From assembly GCA_032622095.1 (NCBI GenBank), contig CP136068.1, positions 148,749,365-148,813,364 of the forward strand: a DNA stretch of 64,000 nucleotides, given 5' to 3'. Positions 34,957 to 47,710 of this stretch are shown here, in pieces. Every line of letters starts with the position of its first letter. Position 1 is the stretch's first letter. The DNA is from Siphonodentalium dalli (Eukaryota; Mollusca; Scaphopoda; Gadilida; Siphonodentaliidae). The position numbers were made by a program, and so were the translations under genes. The notes below the pieces were generated by a model. That model did no database searches, was not told the origin of the DNA, and saw only the letters and a list, made by a program, of their open reading frames with translations.

Positions 34957-36250
34957 TTATTGAGTATATTTTACTCTATTAAGCCAAGGGTTTTCAATCC
35001 CAGAACGAAGCGCATACGAGTACAAATACCGATATACAACACTCGATAGGTTATATGAATCTCGGTTGACAAGTTTCGCCCATAATCGTATCATAGACGT
35101 TTCAAAATGAATATAAATCGGATAGCATCCACGTTCTCTATGAACCATACAACTAGACGTACTTGGTATCATTGTAAAGATTATTTTCAAAACTGTTAGT
35201 TGCACCCGTTCAAAGCAATCAGTTTTTTCAAACCCAAACACACCACACCCATATGGCATCACTGGGAGGACCATTTTATTAAAAACGGTCAATTTGGCAA
35301 TCGAAAGCAAGACTATATTGTCTAATTTTCCTTATCACACCAAACATAGACGAAATAGCTTTTTTCTCATTGTTGCGTCTTGCTCTGTAGAACGAGCCAG
35401 TGTGAAAAAAGGTATCCCAAGATATTTGTGTTCGTTCACTACCTCGATATTGGAATCGCCCAGCTTGAATTTTTGTTTTATGTGTCGATGCGAGGATGCA
35501 AAAATTATCACTTTTGTTTTGGCAGTGTTAACGGTTAATCTCCAGTCTTCACAGTATTCATAACATGCATTTAAAGCTTTCTATATGCCATCCTTAGATT
35601 CAGCTAGCAGTGCAGTATCGTCAGCATATAGAAGTACAAACATTCTTAGATAAATCGCCACTGTGTTTTCTATGTCATTAGATATATCTTGTAGGCCGTT
35701 AATGTCCTTGCTTAAACGGACGATTCAATGTCATTCAAAAATAGATAAAATCGCATCGGTGATAAGTCACCTCCTTGCCTAAGGCCGACATTACTTGTGA
35801 AATAGTCCGAGTGCAGCTCACGTACCTTAACTCTTGACTTAATATATATTATGTACAACATTTACAAATTTACCATTAATTCCCAACATCTGGAGCTTGA
35901 ACCACAACCCAGCACGCCACACCGAATCAAATGCCTGTTTAAAATCTAGATATGCAGAGGATATCTTGTTCTTCATATGTTTAGTAATGTTGATTAAGGC
36001 AGACAAAGTACATATATGGTCAGATGTCGATAACCCAGCTCTGAAACCGGTTTGCGCATTGGATATTACGTTATTTGTTTCAACGAATGTACTGAGTCTG
36101 TTATCAACGATTCGCTTAAACAACTCCCCAAGTCAACTTAGTAGTGTTATAGGACGATAATTTTCGCAGTTATGCATATCTCCTTTGTTTTTATTGATGG
36201 AGCTAACTATTCCTATAAGCCATTCGGACGGGATTATACCACTATCAAAA
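34957..36250 (-). pseudogene. 5'-truncated LINE reverse transcriptase
   Basis: On the minus strand: WLIGIVSSINKNKGD and NYRPITLLS (36250-36135), a TGA at 36133-36135, then LFKRIVDNRLSTF, NAQTGFRAGLSTSDHIC and YLDFKQAFDSVWRAGLW (RT motif A, 36123-35839). The catalytic LLYADDT lies at about 35614-35634 and the C-terminal MVLPVMPYGCGVFGFEK at 35310-34957. The catalytic residues remain, but several frameshifts and the TGA break the frame. Endonuclease is absent because the copy ends at 36250 against another LINE in the opposite orientation. Confidence 0.85.
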
Positions 36251-36254
36251 TCCA

Positions 36255-37795
36255 GTTAACTCGGAAATACTGTTGACCTACAAATCTGACCATAATCCAG
36301 TTAGCCTAAGTTTACAATTTGTGAGTCACCATAGAGGCAGGGGTACATGGAAATTAAATACTAGTTTACTAAGAGACAAGAAGTATGTCGAGTCAGTTAA
36401 AACAACAATTGCAGAAATAGTCAACCAATATACATGTAATAGCAATAATACAAACGCAGTTATTGGCGAAGAGAACTGTTTTACAATTAATGATCAACTA
36501 TTTTGGGAAACTCTGAAAATCATGATCCACGGACAGACTATAGCCTACTCTTCAATGTTGAAAAAAGAAAGAGACAAAAACAAGAAAAAATCTTTGAGCT
36601 TAAACTTTTGAGGCTTACGGAAGAACTGGAAAGTAGAAACGAATGAATCTCAGAATAAATTGTCAAAGTGAAATCAGAGTTAGTTAGATTTACGGACAAA
36701 ACAATACAAGGAATCATAATAAGAACAACGGCAAAATGGAAAGTAGAAGGGGAGAAATCAACCAAAATTTTTTGAAATTTGGAAAAAAGAAGCTACACTG
36801 AGAAAAGCATACCAAGATTAATAAAAAGCGATGGGTCTGAAACAAGCAATTTATCAGAAATAATGAAAGAACAGCATGCCTTCTATAAAGATATATATGA
36901 ATCAAAACTCTCTCCCATAACAGCGGAAAATGAAGAATTAACTTTTTGGAATGAAAACAACCCTTTCCTGAATTTTTTGGATGACAATGAAAGTCAGTCC
37001 CTATAGGGCATATTAAGCGAAATTGAATGTTCAACTGCACTAACAAAAAAATGATAAATGATGAATTACCAGGGTCAGATGGATTGACATTTCCCTTCTA
37101 CAAATTTTTCTGGAAAGATGTTGGACACTTTATGATAAATTCATTAAATGATGGATTTAAAATGCAAACACTTTCAGTGACCCAGAGGTGTGGAATAATA
37201 ACTTGTTTACCAAAACCCAATAAACCAAGAGAATATATAAAAACAAATGGAGACCTATCACTCTCCTGAATGTTGATGCGAAGATTGCATCAGATGGTAT
37301 TGCTAACAGAATGAACAAATTCCCACCTAAGCTGATCTCAGACTCCCAATTAGGATTTCTAGCAGGACGATATATTGGTGAATCAACCCGTCTCATTTTC
37401 GATCTAATGGATAAATGTGAACAGAACAATATACCTGGCTTACTAACCATCATCAATTTTGAAAAAGCTTTTGATTCTTCGGAATGGAGTTATATGGAAA
37501 AATGTTTGAAATTCTTTAAATTCGGACCAGATATTATTGGTTGGGTTAAAACATTCTACGCAGACAGTTTTAGCTATATTATTAACAATGGGAATTTATC
37601 AGAAAGATTAGATATGCACAGGAGTGTGAGACAGTGAGACCCTTTAGCACCGTATATGTTCATCCTGGCATTGGAGACTCTTAGCGCATCAAGTATTAAC
37701 ACAGACAGACAGACATTCGCAAATATAGATAATAGATATCGATTATGTGTGATCACAGTAATCAACATACTAAATTTGAATTCAACAGCTCAAAT
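36255..37795 (+). pseudogene. L1/Tx1-type LINE fragment, endonuclease end to RT palm
   Basis: The plus strand starts in the last strand of the endonuclease (LLTYKSDHNPVSLSL, RGRGTWKLNTSLL), passes a Lys-rich linker, and reaches RT: LPGSDGLTFPFYKFFWKDVG, LSVTQRCGIITCLPKPNKPR, LISDSQLGFLAGRYIGESTR, then FEKAFDSSEW (motif A). The frame is broken near 36610, 37008 and 37270. TGA at 37635-37637 replaces a codon in the RQGDPL box, after which DPLAPYMFILALETL continues. The sequence ends before the YADD motif. Motif wording fits the L1/Tx1 side of LINEs. Confidence 0.85.
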
Positions 37796-37799
37796 ACAC

Positions 37800-38900
37800 A
37801 TTTATATAGGGTAGTTTAAATAAATTCCCTGTGGGAAGTGTTATGCCCCTTTGGTCCGTCCCTATTTGACCAGGCAGCCCCACATCTGAATGCCGGGCCC
37901 CAAAATATATTTCGGTGCAAATATACGCCATCTACGGTGGGTCTTTCAGTTCTAGAAAATAATAAAAAATTAAACGAAGTGACCACCAGTTAGAAGCTAA
38001 ATTATATTAAGACAGAGCGGTTAACAACCTCCAGCTATGATATTACAACATCCAACTCGTATCGTATCGATGTCCTCGCAGCACTAAAACTCAGAACTGT
38101 CATGTCCAACACAGCCAATCATCCTGACCATATAACCCTGACCTACATTCCACATACAATATAATATTGGTGTGTCAATCTGAAAATAATGAGAGTGAAA
38201 ATCGGTTCATTGCGCGTGCGTCAATTAAATCGTCGAACACTATGGACTACCTGTTACCGTCATGAATATGAAGCAGGGTGGATCCGTGGAATTACCTTTT
38301 GACGATATATACCTAGTTATGAAATCTGCGTTAATTTGATTGATTGATACAATTGTATTGGGTTGCAAGGTTGGGAAAAACAAATTTAATCGTTTTTTGC
38401 ACCATTTCGAGAATTTGAACACATTTCTTTCGAAAACTTAAGGTCATACATCGGGGAACTATATATTATATCGTAAACTACTATATTTTAGAACGATTTC
38501 GATTAATCTTGATGAACTGGTCCATCATTTACTGTCACCATGGTCGCTGGAAAATAATTTTGTAAAATTATATTATTAATGGGGTAGGAGGTATCCCCCG
38601 TAATTTTCGCCATGTGTTGACGCTTTTCCAGCATGGCAACAAGTATTTTATAATCCGGGATATGATGACTTTTAATTTGATATAAAGAAACCTTTGTTCG
38701 AATAAAGTTGAGCGAAATCGAAAACTAAAGCCTTATGAAATTTGGCCCACGGACTATTTGATTGGTGATATGGCCATACGCTAGCCTAATTAACGAACCA
38801 CAGCTAAACCATACACACAAGCTAGGATATGTGGCCTTTTTTAATCTTATAAATATAACGTCTTCTGTCAGATAAGATTCAATAAGGCCTTATATCGCGG
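37800..38900. other. No gene seen
   Basis: AT-rich sequence with no supported exon; holds a repeat fragment near 38780 shared with 12890. Confidence 0.45.
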
Positions 38901-38969
38901 TGTGATTATGTTTAATTGCACAACAGGCATGCACAGGGTTTCATCGAAATTGCGCGTCGTATAGCTTGC

Positions 38970-39930
38970 AATTTCGTGTATAAATTAGGTCAATCATACA
39001 TAATGTCATCTGAGAAATCAGAGATTCACAATGAAAACAGACTACGAGTTCACCACCTCACTTACTTACAACCTAAACAAATATTTAAAAGCCTTCCTTT
39101 TGTACACATTATTATAGAATATACACTCCGAACATCAAACTGAAAGTATTCAAAAGTCAAGACTGTTTGTTGTTGTCGAGAGGAGAGTATTTTACTGTGT
39201 TGTTGTCGAGAGGAGAGTATTTTACTGACATTAACCATTATATCATTGACGCTGTTTGCGCAATCGTATTGAGATGCGTACTACACAAAGAGGCCTGTCG
39301 ATTGCATCATGTTCATAAAATGTCATCATGTTGATTTCAAAGAAAATCGACGAACAACATCATCATGTAGAGTTCCGCATCGACCAAATACGTGATAACC
39401 TTAATGTATCTTCTGCTTTGTTCATAGGTATGTGTTCCTTGTCGATTCATGAACATAGAAGGATATCTAAAGGTTATCAATTACACGTATATGCTCTATG
39501 TACTATTAGGATAATTTAAACGTGATATAATAACGTATGCATGCATCACGAATTTCGATTTTGATTACATTATAATAACCTGCCAGAGTGATTGAGACTT
39601 TCCCATTGCACGCGCGATTTATATTTTAGGCCATCCAATTCAAATGTTTGACAGTGTTCTCGCTGATGTCATATCTTCTCAATATAGTGTAAACCGCCGC
39701 TACGAATGAACTTCATTGTGCACAGTCCCGATAGTAACTCCTCTAATTTTGGAACGCCGGCCACTGAAAGACATACAATTATTTCCGATTACGACATTAA
39801 TGCTTTAAGCTCACCGATCTACTGTGCGACACAAGTGGTCGCTACAATTCAAAACAGCAGTGTCGTAATAGATAATAATTGGTGACGTCACCAAATCAGA
39901 TATAGTCTACAAACGACCCAAAGCGTCCGG
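38970..39930. repeat. Diverged segmental duplicate, copy B (partner 28385-28480 and 31050-32080)
   Basis: TGTATAAATTAGGTCAATC at 38979 matches 28391, and the following segment matches the right flank of the 2.5-kb element at 31050 onward. Copy B is therefore continuous where copy A is split at 28487-31047. A 31-bp direct duplication of GTTGTTGTCGAGAGGAGAGTATTTTACTG-type sequence occurs at 39168-39228. Confidence 0.6.
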
Positions 39931-40034
39931 CGTTGGTTCGTTGACATGTACATCTATTTTGTATGCTTGTTAAAAGTAGCGCACATAGCCCAACACAGTA
40001 TGGGACGCCCTTTTCACATTTATTACCTATTTCT

Positions 40035-40200
40035 TCTTATATTTGCGCTTAAGCGTAAATCGTTTGTGCTTACATGTAAATAATTTGCGCTTAAGTGCAA
40101 ATCATTCGCACTTAAACGCAAATATGTGTCTATCAATTTATTTGCACTTAATGATTTGCGCTTAAGCATAACTGATTTGCGCTTAAGCGCAACTACCGAA
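40035..40200. repeat. Array of CTTAAG-centred palindromes (copy B)
   Basis: Eight or so units of ATTTGCGCTTAAGCGCAAAT and variants, just after TATGGGACGCCCTTTTCA, which corresponds to AATGGGAGGCCCTTTTCA before the copy A array at 33040. Confidence 0.85.
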
Positions 40201-40204
40201 CACT

Positions 40205-40670
40205 TACTTCCCTCCGATTGTGGATGATTTAGTCCATCCCATTGTATATTACTATGGCTCTATATAGACTCGAACATTGAAGAAAAACATATTTCATATG
40301 CATATCAGCATCCCAGTCCCAAGAATTGGTGTCTTAATCCCAGAATTCTGGTATTTTTATTAAGGGGGCATCTCCTCTACATATCAATATAATTCCCATG
40401 GTCATAAAAATGAAATTATGGGTTACGCGGGGCTGCTTCCCTCAGTTGGTGTACTAATTGACTTAGAATACGGCAAAAACTCCTATTGTCACATTATCAG
40501 CATCCCTACCCACAATAAGGTGTGTATTCATCCGGGGGGGGGGTCTAGTAAATTTATTAAAGGAACATCTGCAAAGATCTATAACATTGCCATGGTCACA
40601 CAACGGGAATGGGCTTGCTTCCCTCATACGGTGGGCCTATTTAGACTCGAAAATTGAAGAATTTCTAGAC
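40205..40670 (+). repeat. Partial ~370-bp repeat with shared ends
   Basis: The segment CTATATAGACTCGAACATTGAAGAA near 40259 recurs as CTATTTAGACTCGAAAATTGAAGAA near 40638, and CAGCATCCC recurs between them, suggesting a tandem unit of about 370 bp. A G10 run lies near 40537. Confidence 0.5.
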
Positions 40671-40774
40671 TGACACCATATTTGTTGACCATTCAAATTG
40701 ATCAGTATGTTTAAGTGATGTGTTCATGGCCTGTGCCATTAAATTTAAGGGGGAGATCAATGCATATGAGTTTT

Positions 40775-40915
40775 TATTTGCGCTTAAGCCCAAATAAATT
40801 GCGCTTATCTTCAAATAATTTGCGCTCAAGCATAAATAATTTGCACTTAAGTACAAATGATTTACGCTTAAGCGTAAGTGTTTGCACTTAAGCACAAATG
40901 ACATAGGTAATTTCA
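40775..40915. repeat. Third array of CTTAAG-centred palindromes
   Basis: TTGCGCTTAAGCCCAAATAA, TTTGCACTTAAGTACAAAT, TTACGCTTAAGCGTAAGTG and TTTGCACTTAAGCACAAAT in succession. Confidence 0.85.
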
Positions 40916-40919
40916 GCGC

Positions 40920-41985
40920 ATATTTGTGATTGTCACAAATCACTTGGGAGCGGAGTCAAATGCCATATAGTGCCATTCAAAATGCCACAGGTGTTTTATT
41001 ATCAATCGAAACGGACTTGTGTAACATTACATTGTTCCTGTGCATGGAAATGCGCCACCTTATAGTTAAACATATGATGTGCCAGATTTGTTCATGAAAA
41101 AAAAAACTGTCGATTAATCTTTTTTATTTTTTTTTAAAGAAAACATTGCTCACAAGGAACACACATATAAGTTTAATTTGCATGCCAGTGAGCTCTTATG
41201 CTTACAAGATATGTCCACAAAAGAATATGCAATACTACAACTGAACTCCATATTATACTAGCTGACTTCCTCAAAACGCCTTTTCTATAGGCAATAATAG
41301 ATCACACATTCTATTATATTCAAATAGTGGTTTCCATTTACATAAGCTACTAATGCCAGTATAGATAACTTCACCTTTAATTTGGCTAAATATGTTGACG
41401 TTAGATTAGTATGGCATAATCCCCCATATTGTTATGGAGAATCATGACGAAATTGGGCAATTTCGTAAGGGTGCTCATCGACTTTAATTTTGCATGCTGT
41501 GAACACTCATTCTCGCCTAAATTTGCAAACAATCCAATCGATACACACAGTGTGAACACCGTGTTGCTGACCATATGAGATGTGACTGAACACACCGAGA
41601 CGACACTGTTTTGTTGATGGTAATAATATACTTTCGATTATCGACATACCGGCGATTGTTTTGGCTGTTCTGTCAGCCGTGCGTGCCAGCCTAATCGTTG
41701 TTGTCGAGTGGTTCCGATTTCTTCCGAGCTTTATTCGATGACACTGCGCGTGCCGAACATTTGTTTGTATCTGAGATGATTTCTTAATCCGAACACAGTT
41801 TTCAACAATTTAATGCGGGCGAATACCGCACCAATACTATGTCACCTCGGGGTTTCCTTTCTAGTTTGTATGGGCTTTCTTATGGTATATTGGACACAGT
41901 TCTATCTGACATAAAATATATATCCACCGGAAGCTAATGACTTTAAGAATTATGAATGACTAACACACCGTTTTAATTATATTTG
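40920..41985. other. Upstream of the GPCR exon, no exon identified
   Basis: I could not identify the promoter or the earlier exon that should supply the start codon and signal peptide of the GPCR. The segment directly before 41990 (TTTTAATTATATTTGACAG) reads as an intron end. Confidence 0.4.
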
Positions 41986-41989
41986 ACAG

Positions 41990-44517
41990 GCACGCTTGTA
42001 GTAACGTCCATGCTGATATCACTTGGGAATCGTCTAGCTGCTACACATACTCATGAGTTGCTCGAAGAACAGACATCGACACTCGATGACAACTACTTGA
42101 TCGAAGAGTTTGAGAATAAAGTTTGGTTCAAGAATTATAGTAAAATACGATGCGTCAAAACACTGCGTGAGAATTTGGCAAGAATACCGTTGATTGACCA
42201 ATGTCACCGGGACGTGAATGCCATTTCTTGGACAAAATTATTGTGTGAGCTACCGAAACTTGATGAACCATTTAATATGCTCGCGTCTCTCGATAATGTC
42301 CCATACATTACGTTCAAGAATATCTACTGTGGCATGTGCAATGGATTCGACAGTCATCGTCTTCTCACTTGGAATAAAACCGCAACATGTCCAAACGCAG
42401 CATGTTCGACAAGTGCAATGTCGACTGTCATTTGCAGAAAGTGTGAGTACACGTATTCGTACTACGGAATACCAGCTATTGAACGAATAGTGAATGCAAG
42501 ATTATCAAAAGAAAAGTCAAGAAACGTGTGTTACAGAAAACGGAATCGACCATCACCAACGGGGATAGACATCTTGTTCAACTTCGATTATTCAGATATC
42601 ACCAACTTCGAAAACTACCATATTGACTATCTCTCTGCATGCTCTGGTAATCAGATACTAGTTGAGAGCTTAGGTCAGTGTATGGGCACACATGCACAAT
42701 GTCTAGAATCCTCTAATGTGACATGCACCAGCTCTAGAATCACAAATGCAACTGGTCAAATCTATATAACACCAAACAGACAATATTACGTGAAATATTT
42801 CATGTCTGTGCCAATTCGTGAACTATTCCGTTGGCATTCGACAGATATAAGGATAGGGCATTTTCTATCCCATATTAACAACCAGTTTGAAAAAGTTGTT
42901 AATTTCACGGATGACGGTGACGACAAACCACGTTTGACGTCATATGAACAAACACAATGCGCGAACCGTACTTGGCTTTCTGTTAACTTCATAAAATATG
43001 AAAGACCTGGGAATGCTTCGCACGGAACGTATAGAGGTTATCAACGAACTATTGAATCTTTCAAACCGCTGCTCAGATTTCCAGACATCGATCTTAAACA
43101 ATGTGATGACACAAACGATTTACGCGTTCATCTTAATGAATCCCTCACACATTCATCGGAATCGGCAGTGATGAAAGTTTCATTTAGATCAGAAAACATC
43201 CATCAAATTAAGAACCTACTGGGCGAGAGCTTTACGGACGATGTTATACCCGGAAATCTCACAATAGTTTTGAGCAATGTCGACGACAGACCACTCGATT
43301 GCAAAACAGGAGAAGCAACTCTACTTTGCGACGCTGAATTCACTGAAGCTACAGACAATCAGAGCGCCTTTCTTTACCTGGACGGTTCTCTGTTCGCATC
43401 CTTATTAAACATTCCATATGAAGAAGTTCTTTTCTCAACAGAAGACATTCCTTGCAGGACGTTGTCTCTGGTCTGTTTGCATTTCCCAGTTGATCTCGAT
43501 TGCGATACGGTTGAGTTACATGGCAATATTACGGCACACAACGACACATCGGTTGTTCTGAACGGTACGGAAATACATGTGGCCGGATCAGTATTTGCTG
43601 TTAGAGATGACATCCTTTATATATGTGCTTCGAATCTTATAAATGCAATGAAGCCACGCGTTCAATCAATCAGGGAAATTATATCGAACGTGCTGTTGGG
43701 TTTTTCTGTTATCTCGCTGTTCATCACAATTATTGTGTATATTTCGTGTAAGAAACTTTTGAATCTACCGGGCAAATGCCTTGTTGCTTTTTCTACTTGT
43801 TTGATGTTTGCACAGATTCTTCTATTTCTGACAACCACCGATCAGGATGAATTGTGTTATGCTATTGCTGTTTCCCTCCACTGGTTCTTGCTGGCATCAT
43901 TTTCGTGGGTTACAATCATCTCGTTTGACATGAAACGAACTTTCGCCAACAACAAACCGAGCGGAGATCCATCAAAAACATTTTTACGTTACCTCGTCGT
44001 TGCATTCCTGTCACCGACGATATTCATCGTTATCTGCGTTCTGATCGACAAATTTCACCCAGGAGGATTCAACGTTGGATATGGTGCCGACGGCTTGTGT
44101 TGGATAGCTGTCCCCATGGCAACAGTTTATATGTTTGCACTCCCTGTCCTTCTATCTCTATCGTACGATGTTTTCTGCTTTATTTGTATCATTGTTGCGA
44201 TTGAAAGGCAGACAGACCAATCATCCAGAATGTTGAATCGAAAACCGGATAAGAAACGACTGATCGCGTACGTACGGATAGCGTCAGTGATGGGTCTGAC
44301 TTGGATTTTTGGTTTCCTCTCATCTTTCACGGGTATCGAGGCCATAGGTTATCTGTATGCTATCACAAACAGCTCCCAAGGAATCTTCGTTGCCGTTTCG
44401 TTTCTCGCAAACAAGAGAGTTTATGACTGCATCAAAGATAATTTAATTTCTCGAAATCTCATCGACCGACCGACAACGGCTTCAACAGAATTTAATACAG
44501 TTTCTACAACTATATGA
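41990..44517 (+). CDS. Class B (Methuselah/adhesion-type) GPCR, large 3' exon
   Basis: Open for ~842 codons after the acceptor TATTTGACAG (phase 1) to TGA at 44515-44517; the true start is probably in an upstream exon, since the frame begins without a good ATG context. The ~560-residue ectodomain has many cysteines, including YCGMCNG and CRKC, plus N-glycosylation sequons. No canonical GPS cleavage motif is visible before TM1. Seven membrane helices run from about residue 567 (NVLLGFSVISLFITIIVYIS) to TM7 (GYLYAITNSSQGIFVAVSF). The TM3/ECL2 cysteines are in ELCYA and DGLCW, and TM6 holds MGLTWIFGF, typical of family B2/Methuselah. The tail is short (~35 residues). It acts at the plasma membrane as a G-protein-coupled receptor; the ligand is unknown. 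Confidence 0.92.
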
Positions 44518-45306
44518 CGACATTGGAATTTCGCATATATCATACGTAACCATGTCAATTCTCCAGGGCCAGGAACATACGTCTCTATTGTATACTCTAA
44601 ACCGTCGCTTCAGAACGGACGTCCTGGTCGAGCTAGATATATTTCGCATGACATTTTGTGCTATCGAGTAAAAGAGGTTATATGCATATACAACTATAAG
44701 ATGTGGCTTTTGCGAACATATATTAAATATTTGATGTGTTTTTACGTTCAAAATCGGGACACAATCGATGTATATTTTCCTTGATATTTCAGTTTTAAAT
44801 ATGCGTTTTCAACGATTTTTTTAAAGATTAGCATGAATGTGCATTGATATGAATTTCCACAGATCTTGTATGAATTTATCCCATCAGAAAAAAAATGTGT
44901 ATGTATGTTTTAATCAAATTTATAATCAAAACTGATTCGGGTTAGAGACTTGATTTGTGACGCAAGTTCCTCGCTCTGCTGTCTTGCACGAGACAGTAGT
45001 TGTTTTGTCCAGGAGCTAATCGATTTTAAATGTTCCCTTCATGATGGAATACTTATAATGGAGAGGCCCAACCCGTTACCAAAGACTATGATGGGCATGT
45101 ATTGGTGCAGTATGTTTCAGCATCTTCGTTTGATAGCCACTCATAATATTCAATTTAAACTTAGTCAAAATCTTCTGATGCATAATAACTTATCAGTATG
45201 TGAGTTACTTGCATACGGTGTTTGCGCGACCAATAGCGAAGTAATCTATTCTTAGAGTTGTATTGACTGCTTTCAACACATACATGCAACGATATATTTT
45301 AATAAA
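44518..45306 (+). other. Probable 3'UTR of the GPCR gene
   Basis: AT-rich non-coding sequence ending with AATAAA at 45301-45306, the first good polyadenylation signal after the stop that I noted. The end point is inferred. Confidence 0.4.
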
Positions 45307-45940
45307 ACTATCTAAGTCATCATAACCATCTACAAACACTTTAATATCAGGGAACAATTTAGATGACAACATGACTGAACATCAAAGCATATCGTAAAGA
45401 AAATAATAAGCTCATACTCTACATATATCAAATGTAAACATAGAGGATGCCCTGACTGCCCCAAACATTATTCCCCATTAAATGTATACAACGTGTCGAA
45501 CGGCAATGAGACGAGTCAATTGTCCATGCATCTGCATCCATCATAATACTACCTGATCAGCGGTAATTTGAACGACCATTACGCATCACATGGTACTGAA
45601 CAATCCTCTGGTAGTATCCCACTTCATACACTCTTGAACTCATTACACTCATAAATTACATACTCAATTTGGTTACGGCTCACTCAATGACATCTTACTA
45701 TAATTAACTACATTCTATTTGACAATTCATGGGATGGTAATAAGACAGTCTTGCCAGAATATGTAGCCCCACAATATACGACAGTCATGATGAATACACG
45801 ATGATGGAAAGGGGATCTTATTATCTCGAGAGGTGATCAATTAATTCATATCACTTCCGTACGAATTCAATGTAATTTATTGTGGTCTTCTATTCCGGGT
45901 TTGTATCAAGCCTCATTATAGTGTGTCTGTCTTTTGCAGA
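45307..45940. other. No gene seen
   Basis: AT-rich sequence; I see no exon or clear repeat. Confidence 0.45.
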
Positions 45941-45946
45941 ATTAGG

Positions 45947-47066
45947 TCACCAGATGGTGAATTTTGTGACGCTATCCTGCACGGCGGACTAGCGGTACCA
46001 AACTCACTATATTGGGACCTCATTCTGCGTATGCCTCAACTGCTATGGGCGACCTAGGATCAGGATGAAGTTTTCTGGGATCTCATTCTGCAAATGACAG
46101 GCATGCAATTTACCTTCAATTTGATTTCATATCTGAACTGCCGAATGGTTATTGATTTATTGATTGATTTATTGATTTCCTGTGATTTGATTCATGATCA
46201 ATTTCATGTCATGGAAATTCATTTGTCTTACTGAATCATTTGGAATATGAATAACAAGTCTTTTGAATTCTTGATTTGTTCAAACTATATATGTTATTAT
46301 ATACACAATTTGTTCATGAAGTATCGCACAATTAAAAATTTGTAGGAATTTCACGATATTTAGTGTAAATATCCAGAACATTCTTTTCGGAGAAAGTCAT
46401 TTGTGTCGTAATCTTACAGGCTAAATTCCAAGAAAACGTGCAATCTGTGTAATGTTATTGGTGTATTTTAAATGAGATACCTCGATATTATTTACATATT
46501 ATATACACTAACAATTTGAAACATTCAACAGATAGCAGTTTGCATTCAAACGTAAGCTGTGCAATCAGTATCATGTCTGCTCGGAATATATGACAAATGA
46601 TATGTGGATGATTGCATTTACTATAAGAAGTATATAACTTATGTACATATATTGTATATATCGAAAAGAGATCAAATAATTTGGCTGGAATTGCACTTGT
46701 ACCTAGTAGGTGAACATTTCAATGATTTTTTACCTCACATATATGTGGGTCGCGAGCGCTCTTCAAGTTAAAATTATAGAAAGTGTTTAAATGGTTATTT
46801 TCGTAAATATTTCACAAAAACGTACACACGTTAGTTAGATACAGCATATATTATATGTACAGCTCATTAAAATATAGGACAAAACTCATACATGTACTAT
46901 TTTGCTGGAATTGGGTGCATTTCGATAGTCTTCTATCTCACATATAGATATATGTCTCAAGCGCTCATAAACTAATCGGAAATGTTTGAATACCTATCAT
47001 AATTGGTGAATTTAATGGTGCTAGCCCGCTATGTGGGATAGCGTCACTAAATTCACCATCTGGTGA
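45947..47066. mobile_element. Possible inverted-repeat element with ~50-bp ends
   Basis: TCACCAGATGGTGAATTTTG...GACGCTATCC (45947-45999) is the reverse complement of 47016-47066 (GGATAGCGTCACTAAATTCA.. then CCATCTGGTGA). The ~1.1 kb between the arms has no ORF of note. It overlaps a direct duplication whose second copy begins exactly at the right arm. Confidence 0.5.
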
Positions 47067-47710
47067 TCTCATTCTGCAAATGATAGGCATGCAATTTACC
47101 TTCAACTTGACTTCATATCTGAATTGCCGAATGTTTATTGATGTATTGATTGATTGATTTATTTTCTGGTCATGTGATTTGATTCGTGATCAATTTCCTG
47201 CCATGAAAACCAAAATGTATTTTGAATTATTGATGTGTTCAAACTATATGTGTTATTCTATATTCAATTTGTTCATGAAGTATCGCACAATTTAAAATGG
47301 TTGGAATTTCACGATATTTAGTGTAAATACCAAGAACTTTATTTTTGGAGAATGTCGTTTGTGTCGTAAGTTTATAGGGTAAATTCCAAGAAAACGTGCA
47401 ATCTGTGCAATGTTATTGATCTATAAATGAGATACCTCGATATTATTTACATATTATATACACTAACAATTTAAAACATTCAACATATAGCAGTTTGTAT
47501 TCAAAAGTAAGTTGTGCAATCAGTATCATGTCTGCTGGGAATATTTGGACAAAGGATATGTGAATGTTTGTATTTACTATAAGAAGTATATAACTTATGT
47601 ACATGTCTTGTATATATAGAAACAGATCAAATAATATTTGGCTGGAATTGCACTTGTATCTAGTAGGGGAACATTTTGATGATCTTTCACCTCACATATA
47701 TGTACCTCGA
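46080..47710 (+). repeat. Direct duplication, ~650-bp copies offset by ~990 bp
   Basis: 46080-46745 and 47066-47710 match closely: GATCTCATTCTGCAAATGA, GGCATGCAATTTACCTTCAA, TTGTTCATGAAGTATCGCAC, GGAATTTCACGATATTTAGT and AAATTCCAAGAAAACGTGCA occur in the same order in both. No coding frame is kept between the copies. Confidence 0.85.
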
